Shown piece by piece: positions 14,826 through 24,900 of a stretch of 64,000 nt of DNA (its first letter is position 1; each line of letters begins with the position of its first letter). This DNA is from JADKIH01 sp049363815 (GTDB taxonomy: Bacteria > Bacteroidota > Bacteroidia > AKYH767-A > 2013-40CM-41-45): assembly GCA_049363815.1 (NCBI GenBank), contig JBMQEM010000098.1, positions 1 to 64,000 of the forward strand, in the 5' to 3' direction. The position numbers were made by a program, and so were the translations under genes. Below the pieces are notes generated by a model. It was not told where the DNA came from. It saw nothing but the letters and a program-made list of their open reading frames with translations, and did not search any database.

Positions 14826-17261
14826 ATGGCAAAGAAAAAAATCTCTCATATAAACGAAGAGTTCGACCTGAAACTCTTTGCAATAATCGTAAAGAAGTAT
14901 TTTTATGTATTGCTGACAGTCTTATTTTTCTCACTGGTAGGTTCCCTGCTCTATTTACGATATACTCATCCTGTTTATCAGTCCGAATCAGTCATCAAGA
15001 TCGGAACAGTAAATAATGCAAATGCTGTCCTGAATATCCAGAATCCACAATTCTATGATGCCATGGGAATGGGGAGCAATAATCTCGCGGGTAGCATAGA
15101 GCTGCTGAGATCAAAGTTAATGGTTGGACGTGTTCTGAATCAAATGCCTTTAGACATCAGTTATTATGCCCAGGGAAATGTATTGGATTACGAACTTTAC
15201 CGTCAGACCCCTTTTGAGATCAGTTTTCTTCTTTCTGATTCCACTTTTTACGGAGTTCAGGTATTTGTAAACTTTCTTTCTGAAACACGATTTCAGTTAC
15301 ATTATTCATTTAACAACAATCTCGTTTCAGGGATCTATAATACTGAACAATGGTATAATTCACCGGGAGTAAAATTCAAATTAAGGATAATTGATTATGA
15401 ATTTATTATTGGGCAGCAGAAAAAGATCAAGCAGGATCCCTTTTACTTTTTCATAAATAATCCGGAAAGCCTGATCGACCGTTATTATAATAACATGGCA
15501 ATTGTATTGACAAATCAGTTTGCCCAGACGGTTAAAATTTCTTTCAAAGACAGAAATCCACAGAAGGCAAGTGACTTTGTAAACACCATGGCGTCCGAAT
15601 ATGATCTTTATGTAAAAGAGAACAAATCAGCAGGTGCCAATAAGTCGATTGAATTTATCAATGAAACCCTGTCCTCCATTGAAACGGAATTAAAGGAATC
15701 GGAGAAGAAACTTGAAGTATTCAAGCGATCCAACAAGATCACACAACCGACACAAAATGCAGAAGATGTATTGACGCATATCAATACCCTGATCGACCAG
15801 CGGACAGAATTCTCCTTGAACATTGCAGTACTGAACAGACTTGAAAAAGAAATAAAACTGAATAAGGAAGTCGACCAGCTGGTTCCACTTCTTGCCGGAA
15901 CTGTGACCGACGATCTGATCAAACAAATGGTATCGAAGGTTCAGGAAATGGAAGACCGGAAAGCCAATTTGCAATTTCAGGCAACACAAGCCAATGCTGC
16001 AATGATCGCTCTTGAAAAAGACATTGTTCGTCAGAGGGAAATGCTTTCAAATTCGATCATCAATTCAAGGAAATCTCTTACTGAAAAGATCAAGAGTGTC
16101 GATGAAAGAATCAGGGAGTTTGAAGGTGATTTTGCGGGACTACCAAGTAAAGAAGCAGAGTTGGCGCGTCTGGACAGGTTGTATCAGGTCAATCAGAAAT
16201 TCTATCAGCTTTTACTTGAAAAGAAGATCGAATTTTCAATCAGTCGTGCCGGTATTGTTACTGACAACATCGTTCTCCAGCAAGGTACAACTCCTTACGG
16301 ACCAATTACTCCAAACAGAAAACTGATACTTGCAGGAAGTCTGGTAGCTGGATTTGTATTCAGCTTCCTGCTGATCTTCCTTCGTTATCTTTTCTACAAT
16401 GAAATTACATCGCTTGAAGAGATCAACCAATATACTGATGCAGCGATGCTTGGTATCATTCCAAAGTACAAAAGCTTGATCCCTGTATCGCAATTACTCG
16501 TTGATAAAAATCCTAAGTCCGCCATTTCAGAATCCTTCCGTTCTGTCCGGACGAATTTACAATTCATCAACAGCGATCCAGGTCCGAAAGTCATAGCTAT
16601 TACATCAACAATTTCCGGAGAAGGAAAAACCTTTGTGGCCATCAACCTGGCCGGAGTAATTGCCTTCTCAGAAAAAAAGGTCCTGATCATTGACTTAGAC
16701 ATGCGGAAACCAAAGATCCATCTTGGTTTCAACGTTGAAAATAACAAAGGGATGAGTACCATCCTGATCGGAAAAGATGCTCCTGAGAATTGCATCAATA
16801 AAAGCAGCTTGAAAAATCTTGATTTCATTACTGCGGGACCAATTCCGCCGAATCCATCGGAGTTAATCCTCAGCAAGCGGATGTCGGAATTGATAGAGCA
16901 ACTCAAAGCACAGTATGATATTGTGATCATCGATACACCGCCGGTTGGTATTGTAACTGATGGTGTTGAAGTAATAAAGAAAGCCGATTATCCATTGTAT
17001 ATCGTCAGGACATTATATTCTAAACGTGTCTTCCTTCAGAACCTGAATAAAATGATCGAAGAAAATAAGATCACAAAATTATCGGTGATCCTGAATGGTG
17101 TGGATACAGCCCGTTTCAAATATGGATACGGTTATGGTTATGGATATGGCTATGGATACGGTTACGGTTATGGATATGGCTACGGATACTATGATGAAGA
17201 TTCTAAGAAGAAGCCATTGTCACGCTGGCAAAAGTTTAAAAATAATTTCTTCACAAGTTAA
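14826..17261 (+). CDS. Wzc-type polysaccharide co-polymerase and tyrosine autokinase
   Basis: An 811-residue protein of the PCP-2a/BY-kinase class that controls chain length and export. Wzz-like N-domain with TM1 at about 25-48, a long periplasmic coiled-coil region (about 260-470), TM2 at about 499-524, then a cytoplasmic kinase domain. Walker A is ISGEGKT near 596-602, Walker A' VLIIDLDMRKP at 619-629 and Walker B DIVIIDTPP at 698-706. The tail is a tyrosine cluster: eleven Tyr-Gly pairs (766-787), then YYDED and a basic end. BY-kinases autophosphorylate such tails; this one is unusually regular and contains a 30-bp duplication. It is adjacent to the OPX gene, its expected partner. Confidence 0.95.
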   Translation: MAKKKISHINEEFDLKLFAIIVKKYFYVLLTVLFFSLVGSLLYLRYTHPVYQSESVIKIGTVNNANAVLNIQNPQFYDAMGMGSNNLAGSIELLRSKLMVGRVLNQMPLDISYYAQGNVLDYELYRQTPFEISFLLSDSTFYGVQVFVNFLSETRFQLHYSFNNNLVSGIYNTEQWYNSPGVKFKLRIIDYEFIIGQQKKIKQDPFYFFINNPESLIDRYYNNMAIVLTNQFAQTVKISFKDRNPQKASDFVNTMASEYDLYVKENKSAGANKSIEFINETLSSIETELKESEKKLEVFKRSNKITQPTQNAEDVLTHINTLIDQRTEFSLNIAVLNRLEKEIKLNKEVDQLVPLLAGTVTDDLIKQMVSKVQEMEDRKANLQFQATQANAAMIALEKDIVRQREMLSNSIINSRKSLTEKIKSVDERIREFEGDFAGLPSKEAELARLDRLYQVNQKFYQLLLEKKIEFSISRAGIVTDNIVLQQGTTPYGPITPNRKLILAGSLVAGFVFSFLLIFLRYLFYNEITSLEEINQYTDAAMLGIIPKYKSLIPVSQLLVDKNPKSAISESFRSVRTNLQFINSDPGPKVIAITSTISGEGKTFVAINLAGVIAFSEKKVLIIDLDMRKPKIHLGFNVENNKGMSTILIGKDAPENCINKSSLKNLDFITAGPIPPNPSELILSKRMSELIEQLKAQYDIVIIDTPPVGIVTDGVEVIKKADYPLYIVRTLYSKRVFLQNLNKMIEENKITKLSVILNGVDTARFKYGYGYGYGYGYGYGYGYGYGYGYYDEDSKKKPLSRWQKFKNNFFTS
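17121..17180 (+). repeat. 30-bp tandem duplication in the wzc tail
   Basis: Two 30-nt units, 17121-17150 and 17151-17180, differ at one position (T/C) and each encode five Tyr-Gly pairs. One more Tyr-Gly pair and Tyr-Tyr follow. The copy number could change by slippage or recombination without shifting the frame. Confidence 0.9.
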
Positions 17262-17270
17262 ATTTCAGTG

Positions 17271-17813
17271 ATGAAAATTAAAGAAACACCAATTGCCGGA
17301 GTATTATTGATTGAGCCAAGGGTTTTTACTGATTCGCGCGGAACTTTTTTTGAATCGTTCAATGAAAAAAGTCTGAAGGAAGCCGGATTAAATTTTGACT
17401 TTGTTCAGGATAACCAATCGGTCAGTAAAAAAAATGTGATCCGCGGATTACATTTTCAGCGCCCTCCCTATGAACAAGGGAAACTGGTTCGGGTGATCAA
17501 AGGAAGTGTGATCGATATAGCGCTGGATCTCCGTAAAGGCTCTTCTACTTTCGGAAGGCACTATGATATTGAGTTGAACGATAAGAATAATCTGATGCTA
17601 TGGATCCCTCCCGGGTTTGCGCACGGATTTTCGGTGCTTGAAGATGACACTGTATTCTTGTATAAAGTCACGAATTACTATCATGCTGCATCTGAAAGTG
17701 GTATTATCTATAACGACATTGATCTGAATATTAACTGGGGTGTAAAAGATGCTATAGTATCGGAGAAGGATAAAGTTCTTCCTTCTTATAAGGATTACTG
17801 CCTGAATCTATAA
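17271..17813 (+). CDS. rfbC: dTDP-4-dehydrorhamnose 3,5-epimerase
   Basis: A 180-residue RmlC-type cupin that epimerises dTDP-4-keto-6-deoxyglucose at C3 and C5 on the way to dTDP-L-rhamnose. Family motifs: RGTFFESF near 24-31, VQDNQSVSKKNVIRGLHFQ with the catalytic His region, GSVIDIALDLRKGSSTFG, and WIPPGFAHGFSVLEDD. ATG 17271 is chosen over the adjacent GTG. The partners rmlA, rmlB and rmlD are not in the window, so the pathway must be completed elsewhere or the enzyme serves another deoxysugar. Confidence 0.93.
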   Translation: MKIKETPIAGVLLIEPRVFTDSRGTFFESFNEKSLKEAGLNFDFVQDNQSVSKKNVIRGLHFQRPPYEQGKLVRVIKGSVIDIALDLRKGSSTFGRHYDIELNDKNNLMLWIPPGFAHGFSVLEDDTVFLYKVTNYYHAASESGIIYNDIDLNINWGVKDAIVSEKDKVLPSYKDYCLNL

Positions 17814-17854
17814 ACCATTGGCTAAAAGAGGTAGTTAAACTACCCAAGAGAAAC

Positions 17855-18934
17855 ATGATTGACAAAAATCCTGATTATTACTTCATAGTTTACTTGCTGT
17901 ATTTTATTGTCTCAGGGATCTTTTCATTTCTGATCAATAACCTCTTCCTGAAGTTTGTCAAGACATTAGGGATCAGAAATCAGGATGACACAGTGATCAG
18001 GTGGGGCTCACAATCCAAACCTGCTGTAGGCGGATTTTCCTTTTACATCATCTTTCTCTTATCGATCATCATCTACCCTATTTTCTTTGATAGCAGTCAG
18101 GTGTTTCTCAATAAGCAATTCATAGGAATACTACTGGCAGGAATGCTGGGCTTTTTATTGGGACTGGCTGATGATGCCTATAATACAAGACCATTGCTGA
18201 AACTCTTCACTCAGATCACCTGTGCAATAATTTTGCTAGTGACCGGATCAGAGATAACATTGAGTTATGTAGAGATCATCAACTATATCATAACGATCGT
18301 TTGGGTGGTCGGGATCATGAACAGCCTGAACATGCTTGATAACATGGATGCGATCTCTACAACAGTGTCGATCAGTATCATACTTTCAGCATTAACTGTA
18401 ATGTTGTTTCATCAGGAATACAATAGTGTTTACTTCATTATTATGCTTGGTGTAATGGCATCACTTGCAGGTTTTCTGTTCTTCAACTGGCATCCGTCGA
18501 AGATGTACATGGGTGATACAGGAAGTCAGTTTCTCGGTGTTTTTCTGGCAGCAATGGGTATCCGGTACTTATGGAATGCGGAACCGCCTTCCGGCGATCT
18601 GATCAGTGCAAGGAATCTGTTTCTCCCTTTGATCGTATTTCTTATGCCAATCATCGACACAACAACTGTGGTGATCAACAGAATGTCGAAAGGAAAAAGT
18701 CCTTTTGTCGGCGGGAAGGATCACACCACACATGCGTTGGCTTATCTTGGATTAAGTGACCGACAAGTTGCTTTGGTTTTCTGGGCAGTGACGTTAATGA
18801 GTTTGCTTTTGGTGATCATCATGGAAAAATACCTCAAGCAATGGACACATGTGTACTCAATACTTTTCAGTGCATATATCCTTACTATGTTTTCGATCTT
18901 CTTTTATGCTGCGAGGTCGGTGAAGGATAAGTAG
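17855..18934 (+). CDS. WecA/MraY-family undecaprenyl-phosphate sugar-1-P transferase
   Basis: A 359-residue integral membrane protein with about ten to eleven helices. It transfers a sugar-1-phosphate (in WecA, GlcNAc-1-P) to undecaprenyl phosphate and so starts a lipid-linked glycan. Landmarks: GLADDAYNTRP (the Asp-Asp motif, near 108), NMLDNMDAIS (the catalytic loop, near 158) and YMGDTGSQFLG (near 217), followed by the cytoplasmic His-rich GGKDHTTHAL loop (near 286) typical of the WecA group. The donor sugar cannot be fixed. It is the natural initiating enzyme for the polysaccharide made by the surrounding genes. Confidence 0.9.
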   Translation: MIDKNPDYYFIVYLLYFIVSGIFSFLINNLFLKFVKTLGIRNQDDTVIRWGSQSKPAVGGFSFYIIFLLSIIIYPIFFDSSQVFLNKQFIGILLAGMLGFLLGLADDAYNTRPLLKLFTQITCAIILLVTGSEITLSYVEIINYIITIVWVVGIMNSLNMLDNMDAISTTVSISIILSALTVMLFHQEYNSVYFIIMLGVMASLAGFLFFNWHPSKMYMGDTGSQFLGVFLAAMGIRYLWNAEPPSGDLISARNLFLPLIVFLMPIIDTTTVVINRMSKGKSPFVGGKDHTTHALAYLGLSDRQVALVFWAVTLMSLLLVIIMEKYLKQWTHVYSILFSAYILTMFSIFFYAARSVKDK

Positions 18935-19051
18935 GAGTTGGAATTAACAGGTTGAAGGATACAAGTTCGCTTCGTATTCACCTACAAGGTAAAACTGTGA
19001 TCCAATACTTTCCAATAAAAATCAACTTTGGTAATTTCTGTGGCCTATAAA

Positions 19052-19642
19052 TTATATTACTGACGATTCCACCTTATTAAGATAATCGACAAGTTTCCTC
19101 ACTGCAACTCCCCTATGACTAATTGCATTTTTTTCAGCATCTGTCATTTCTGCAAATGTTTTTTCAAAACCATCCGGGAGAAATACCGGATCATAGCCAA
19201 AGCCTTTATCACCCGATTCACTTTCAGTGATCCTGCCTTCCACTACACCTTCAAATGTAATATCTGCTCCATCGATCATCAGACAAATTGCTGTTCTGAA
19301 TCTTGCGCGCCGGTTTTCAATGCCTTTCAATTCTGTCAGCAGTTTTTTGATATTATCTTCAGACTTACCTGCAGGACCTGCAAAACGCGCTGAGTAAACT
19401 CCGGGTCTTCCACCCAGAGCATCGACTTCCAAACCGGTGTCGTCTGCAAAACAATTCATTCCGAATTTTTCATAGATATACCGGGCTTTGATAAAAGCAT
19501 TTTCAGGAATGGTACTTCCTGTCTCAGCAATCTCATCTTCGCTGTCAATATCTTTTAAACTCAATATCTCAATAGATGTGGGAAGTAACTGCTTTACCTC
19601 TTTCAACTTATTATTGTTATTTGTCGCGAAAACCAGCTTCAT
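19052..19642 (-). CDS. rdgB: Non-canonical purine NTP pyrophosphatase
   Basis: A 196-residue HAM1/RdgB protein that hydrolyses ITP, dITP and XTP to monophosphates, keeping deaminated purines out of DNA and RNA. Signature segments: LVFATNNNNKLKEVKQLL at the N-terminus, FADDTGLEVDALGGRPGVYSARFAG (about 60-85), GFGYDPVF (about 147-154) and SHRGVAVRKL near the end. It is oriented against the polysaccharide genes and appears to be a housekeeping gene embedded in the locus. Confidence 0.95.
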   Translation of the reverse strand: MKLVFATNNNNKLKEVKQLLPTSIEILSLKDIDSEDEIAETGSTIPENAFIKARYIYEKFGMNCFADDTGLEVDALGGRPGVYSARFAGPAGKSEDNIKKLLTELKGIENRRARFRTAICLMIDGADITFEGVVEGRITESESGDKGFGYDPVFLPDGFEKTFAEMTDAEKNAISHRGVAVRKLVDYLNKVESSVI

Positions 19643-19714
19643 ATAGTTTCAATTTGTCAGAGCAAAATAGGTTTTTTATAGGGATAATTTTATGAGATAT
19701 CTGTTTTTTATAAA

Positions 19715-19763
19715 GTCAAAGGTCAGAGGCCTTACATGACACTTGAACTTTGACCCTTGACCT
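19715..19763. repeat. Seven-unit heptad array with inverted halves
   Basis: Exactly 49 nt: GTCAAAG, GTCAGAG, GCCTTAC, ATGACAC, TTGAACT, TTGACCC, TTGACCT. The first units pair with the last, giving a hairpin. Plan and unit sequence closely match 527-578. It lies between divergent rdgB and gmd. Confidence 0.8.
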
Positions 19764-19816
19764 AAATAATTCAAGCTTCTCCCCAGCCAGTACTTACCAA
19801 TCAGTCAAAAAAACCC

Positions 19817-19824
19817 TATATTTG
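19817..19824 (+). promoter_or_regulatory. -7 element of gmd promoter
   Basis: TATATTTG, a perfect TAnnTTTG, 17 nt before the gmd ATG. A weak TTA sits about 20 nt upstream in place of TTG. Confidence 0.5.
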
Positions 19825-19841
19825 GCATCTTACTCTTCAAT

Positions 19842-20954
19842 ATGAAAGTTGCATTAATTACAGGCATAACAGGACAAGATGGTGCTTATTTAGCAGAATT
19901 TCTGCTAAATAAAGGGTACATGGTTCATGGTATAAAACGGAGGAGTTCGCTCTTTAATACCGATCGTATAGACCATTTGTATCTTGATCCGCATGAGAAA
20001 AATATCAATTTCAAATTGCACTATGGTGATCTGACCGATAGCACAAATCTGATCCGCATCATTCAGGAAGTGCAACCGGATGAGATCTATAATCTGGGTG
20101 CTATGTCGCATGTGAAAGTGAGTTTTGAAACTCCTGAATACACTGCCAATGCTGATGGTATCGGAACCTTAAGAATTCTTGAAGCAATTCGCATCCTAGG
20201 GCTTTCGAAAAAAACGAAATTCTATCAGGCTTCTACATCTGAATTGTATGGTCTTGTACAACAAGTTCCGCAATCGGAAACTACGCCTTTTTATCCGCGC
20301 TCACCATATGCTATTGCCAAATTATATGCTTACTGGATGACTGTGAATTACAGGGAAGCATATGGAATGTTTGCTGCCAATGGAATTCTGTTCAATCATG
20401 AATCACCGTTGCGTGGAGAAACTTTTGTTTCAAGAAAAATAACACGGGGAGTTGCCAGAATCGTTCTTGGATTGCAGGACCAACTTTACCTTGGAAACAT
20501 TGACTCCAAGCGTGACTGGGGACATGCTAAAGATTATGTTGAAGCCATGTACCTCATTCTTCAGCAGGAAAAACCGGAAGATTTTGTGATCGCAACCGGA
20601 AAGACTACCACAGTTCGTGAATTTCTTGAAATGTCATTCGCAGAAGTTGGGATCAAAATTGAATTCAAGGGTACAGGGGTAAACGAAATTGCAACTGTAG
20701 TTTCCTGTTCAAATGCGAATTATAATTTACCTGCAGGCAAAGTTGTATTGAGTATCGACGAGAAATATTTCAGGCCTACAGAAGTTGATCTTCTTTTGGG
20801 TGACCCTTCTAAAGCTGAAAAGCAATTGGGATGGAAACCGAAATACGACCTGAAAATGCTGGTAAAGGAAATGATGGAAAGTGATCTTGAACTTTTCAAA
20901 AAAGACAAATATTTAAAAGACGGTGGACATAACGTTTTAAATTATCATGAATAA
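19842..20954 (+). CDS. gmd: GDP-mannose 4,6-dehydratase
   Basis: A 370-residue short-chain dehydrogenase/reductase that converts GDP-D-mannose to GDP-4-keto-6-deoxy-D-mannose, the first step to GDP-L-fucose. NAD(P)-binding GITGQDGAYLAEFL is at residues 8-21, the catalytic STSE at 131-134 and YAIAK with Tyr156 and Lys160. KRRSSLFNTDRIDHLY and LFNHESPLRGETFVSRKI are Gmd-specific. About 30 residues in the C-terminal half (near FKGTGVNEIATVVSC) deviate from the shortest family members but are not disruptive. It overlaps fcl by 8 nt, so the two are co-translated. Confidence 0.96.
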   Translation: MKVALITGITGQDGAYLAEFLLNKGYMVHGIKRRSSLFNTDRIDHLYLDPHEKNINFKLHYGDLTDSTNLIRIIQEVQPDEIYNLGAMSHVKVSFETPEYTANADGIGTLRILEAIRILGLSKKTKFYQASTSELYGLVQQVPQSETTPFYPRSPYAIAKLYAYWMTVNYREAYGMFAANGILFNHESPLRGETFVSRKITRGVARIVLGLQDQLYLGNIDSKRDWGHAKDYVEAMYLILQQEKPEDFVIATGKTTTVREFLEMSFAEVGIKIEFKGTGVNEIATVVSCSNANYNLPAGKVVLSIDEKYFRPTEVDLLLGDPSKAEKQLGWKPKYDLKMLVKEMMESDLELFKKDKYLKDGGHNVLNYHE

Positions 20955-21882
20955 AAGTTCTAAAATTTTTGTCGCCGGTCACAGGGGAATGGTTGGTTCA
21001 GCTATTGTCAGAGTGCTTGAGACAAATGGTTTCCATAATCTGGTCTTACGTACTTCAGCCGAACTTGACTTACGAAACCAACAAGCGGTAAATGAATTTT
21101 TCTATAGTGAAAAACCGGAATACGCATTTTTAGCAGCAGCGAAAGTTGGTGGAATAAATGCGAACAATATTTACCGGGCAGAATTTTTATACGACAACCT
21201 TGCAATTGAGCTCAACGTTATCGAAGCTGCGAAGCAAAATGATGTAAAGAAATTGTTATTCCTTGGCTCTTCGTGTATTTATCCAAAATCTGCTCCACAG
21301 CCTCTGAAAGAAGAATATCTTCTGACAGGAATTCTTGAATCTACCAATGAACCCTATGCAATTGCAAAAATTGCAGGTATAAAACTTTGCGAAGCTTATC
21401 GTTCACAGTATGGTTGTAATTTTATTTCAGCAATGCCGACGAATTTATACGGCCCAAATGACAATTACGATCTGGAAAAGTCGCATGTACTTCCGGCTTT
21501 GATCCGTAAATTTCATGAAGCAAAGATCAACGGCTCCGATGAAGTGGTAGTTTGGGGTAGCGGTAAACCGATGCGTGAATTTTTACACGTTGATGATCTG
21601 GCAAGTGCCTGCCTGATTTTGATGCAGAATTATGACGATGCCGGCTTTTTAAATATTGGTTTTGGAAGCGATATCAGTATTTCAGATCTGTCTGTTCTGA
21701 TCTCTGAAATAGTTGGCTTTAAAGGCAGAATTGTTTTTGATACTAAACGTGCCGACGGTACTGTAAGAAAATTAATGGATTCATCTAAAATTCAGGCTCT
21801 TGGATGGAGTCCGAAAATAGGCTTAAGTGACGGTATATCAAGCACATACAACCTCTTCCATAAACAACTTTCTCAAATCTGA
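20947..21882 (+). CDS. fcl: GDP-L-fucose synthase
   Basis: A 311-residue bifunctional epimerase/reductase (WcaG) that completes GDP-L-fucose from the Gmd product. Nucleotide-binding GHRGMVGSAI at 11-20, AAAKVGGINAN at 63-73, catalytic GSSCIYP with Ser109, and YAIAKIAG with Tyr137 and Lys141. The start lies inside the end of gmd. Together the pair shows that this cell can supply fucose for its surface glycan. Confidence 0.96.
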   Translation: MNKSSKIFVAGHRGMVGSAIVRVLETNGFHNLVLRTSAELDLRNQQAVNEFFYSEKPEYAFLAAAKVGGINANNIYRAEFLYDNLAIELNVIEAAKQNDVKKLLFLGSSCIYPKSAPQPLKEEYLLTGILESTNEPYAIAKIAGIKLCEAYRSQYGCNFISAMPTNLYGPNDNYDLEKSHVLPALIRKFHEAKINGSDEVVVWGSGKPMREFLHVDDLASACLILMQNYDDAGFLNIGFGSDISISDLSVLISEIVGFKGRIVFDTKRADGTVRKLMDSSKIQALGWSPKIGLSDGISSTYNLFHKQLSQI

Positions 21883-21971
21883 TTTCAGAACTTTAGAGTA
21901 GGGATTTTCGTATGCAGAGTAACGGATGAGAAAACAATCTGATCCGGAAAAACTCAAATCAATCTATTTAG

Positions 21972-24900
21972 ATGCATAACGAATTTACTAAGAAAATTCC
22001 ATCAATTTTTATTGTGGTCTTTTTGACTTTACTGATCTCAGGTACATCATTTGGACAGTGCCCTTCGGCAAATTTTAGCATGCCTGCATCAGTATGTGCA
22101 GGGGCTACGATAACATTTACAAATTCAAGTGTGAATGCAACAAGTTATCAATGGGATTTTACACCAGGGTTTTTCAGAAATGCAGGTGTAAAGATCGTGG
22201 ATACTGCTTGTGGAGTTGATTATCCAAGAGATATTACCATTCAGGAACAGAACGACACAATTGTCGGCTTTTACTGCGGAGGTTCAACGTTATTCAGAGC
22301 AGTTTTTGCAAATGGAATTGACCAGCCTTTTACTTCAGTAGAAAATCTTGGAGACTTTGGATTGCTTTATCAGCCTGCTGATATTGCCTTGTTCCGTGAA
22401 AACAATGAATGGTATGGTCTGATAGTAGATTACGGGAATTACTCATTCAGCAGAATTCATTTTGGTACAAGTCTGATGAATATTCCTGACAGTCCTACCT
22501 TGCTTCATAATCTGACAACAAGTAATCTGACAACCCCCTGGGGAGTAAAAGTAATTTCCGATTCAACGGGAAATATTTTTGCAATGGCAACCAATTTCAC
22601 TACAGGAACTTTCACTCTTTATGAATTTGGAAATTCTATCCTGAATATTCCTGTTTCTAATTCACCTGTGGCAATCCCCGGAGTTGCGAATGTACTCGAT
22701 GGAATCTTTGCAAAGGAGTGTGGAAAATACTACGCTTATTTTGGCGGATACAGTTCGACAAATGTTGTGAAAGCAGATTTCGGGGCAACCCTCAATACAT
22801 CACCGGTCTTCTCAACTGTCATCTCCGATGGAAATCCAAGTGATCTTGCATTGGTCCAGGATAGTTCTGGCTGGAAAATGATCACTACAAATTTCACGAA
22901 CAATGACATCAGAAAATACGACCTCGGTCCTTCTCTTTCAGGAAATACATCACAACTGATAGGTACTGAATATTTCACAGGTACAAATCCAAAAGGTCTG
23001 GCGATGTACAGGAAAGAAAACAAACAATACGCAATAATTCAGAACGTAAGTTCATTTAATCTGCAGGTAGTCGAATATTCAAGTCCGATGAATGCGTCCA
23101 TTTCGTTATCGACTGCAAACACACCTGTTAACGTCTCTTTTAATACAGCAGGGACATATCCGATAACATTAACAGCCTACGACAATTTTGGTAACGCTTC
23201 TTCTGTCACTCAGCAAATTCAGATAGTGAATGCACCGGTATCGTCATTTGTTACCACTAACCTTTGTTTTGGTGATAGTGTGCATTTCGTTGACTCAACA
23301 ACACTTTCAGGAGGCACGATCGCTTCATGGAGCTGGGATTTCGGAGATGGTGATACCAGTTCTTTACAGAACCCGGTACATCAGTATATAACAGCAGGTA
23401 CTTATACAGTAACTCTGACTACAAGTAGCGGAACCTGCGAAAATACTTTTATCAGCCTTGTCACCGTTGCACCACAACCAACAGCGAATTTTTCCGCAGC
23501 AAGTGGATGTTCGAATACACTTACTCCCTTTACAGACTTATCCACGATACCAAGCGGTAGTATAACAAATTGGGACTGGAATTTCGGAAATGGAGACACC
23601 AGTACTTCACAGAATCCGGTCTACTCTTTTCCAACAGGCGGAAACTTTCTGGTTTCACTGACCGTGACCAGTAATGGAAATTGTACATCAAGCTATTCAA
23701 CAAATCTGGTCGTAAATTCAAGTCCGATTGCAGCATTTGAAGAGATCAATACATGCATCGGTCAGCAAGTGAATTTTTCAAATCAAACCAATGCGAACGG
23801 ATCTGTCATCACTGGTCACAGATGGGATTTTGGTGATGGAGGTACCGATACGGTTTTTTCTCCGAATTATTCTTATCCCAACGTTATTGGAAACTATGTT
23901 GTTCAATATATAGTTGATGCAAGTAATGGTTGTAATGATACAGTCACAAAAACCATCAGGATAAGCAACATTCCGACAGCATCATTTACGCTTCCAACAA
24001 CTATTTGCCAGGGAAACGTAGCACAATTCACAGACTTGTCATCAGTTACAGCTGATACAATTTCCGGATGGAGTTGGGATTTTGGTGATGGTGAACTCGA
24101 CTCTATTGCTTCACCTGAACACACCTATTTGGTACCGGGAACATACACTGTCAACCTGATCGCTTATTCACCTTCAAGTTGTCCAAGTGCTCCGGCTCAA
24201 CAAACGATCACTGTTCTGGAAAGTCCAATTGCAGCATTCAGTTTTACTAATATCTGCATAGGCACAACAACTTCTTTTACAAATCTGTCAACTCCGGCAA
24301 GTGGTAGTTCAATTGCAACCTATCTCTGGCATTTTTCTGATAGTGATTCATCCGTCTTTACAAATACATTTTTTACGTTTGATACCTTAGGTGCATATCC
24401 TGTCTCTTTGATTGCGACATCAGTTGAAGGATGTACAGACATTGCTCTTGACACTGTAATCATTCACCCGCAACCGGTAGCGAACTTTGCAACGAACAAT
24501 GCCTGTACCGGGCAAAATGTAGTATTTACAAATCAGAGTACAACTGACTCACTGAGCAGCATTTCACAAAACATCTGGAATTTCGGTGATTTCAGTTCAC
24601 CGAATAATACATCTACACTTACAAGTCCAACACATTCATACGATACAACGCTTAACTACAATTCCTCATTGATCGTTGTAACAAATTTCGGTTGCAGTGA
24701 TACAGCATTCAAAACAATCAGAGTGAATCAGACACCGTCAGTTAATTTCACTTATTCACCAACCTGTTTAGGAGACCTGATGGAGTTCTTTAATCCGGGC
24801 TCACCTATTGACAGTCTGTATCATTGGAATTTCGGCGACAGTCAGACAAATCAACTGAAAGAACCAGCACATTATTATATTTCCGCTTCCAATTATCAGG

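Noticed and set aside
18949..18990. Possible decayed heptad hairpin after the WecA-like gene
   Set aside because: Some similarity to GGTTGAA/GGATACA units and a weak inverted repeat, but the 7-nt period cannot be followed over more than two units.
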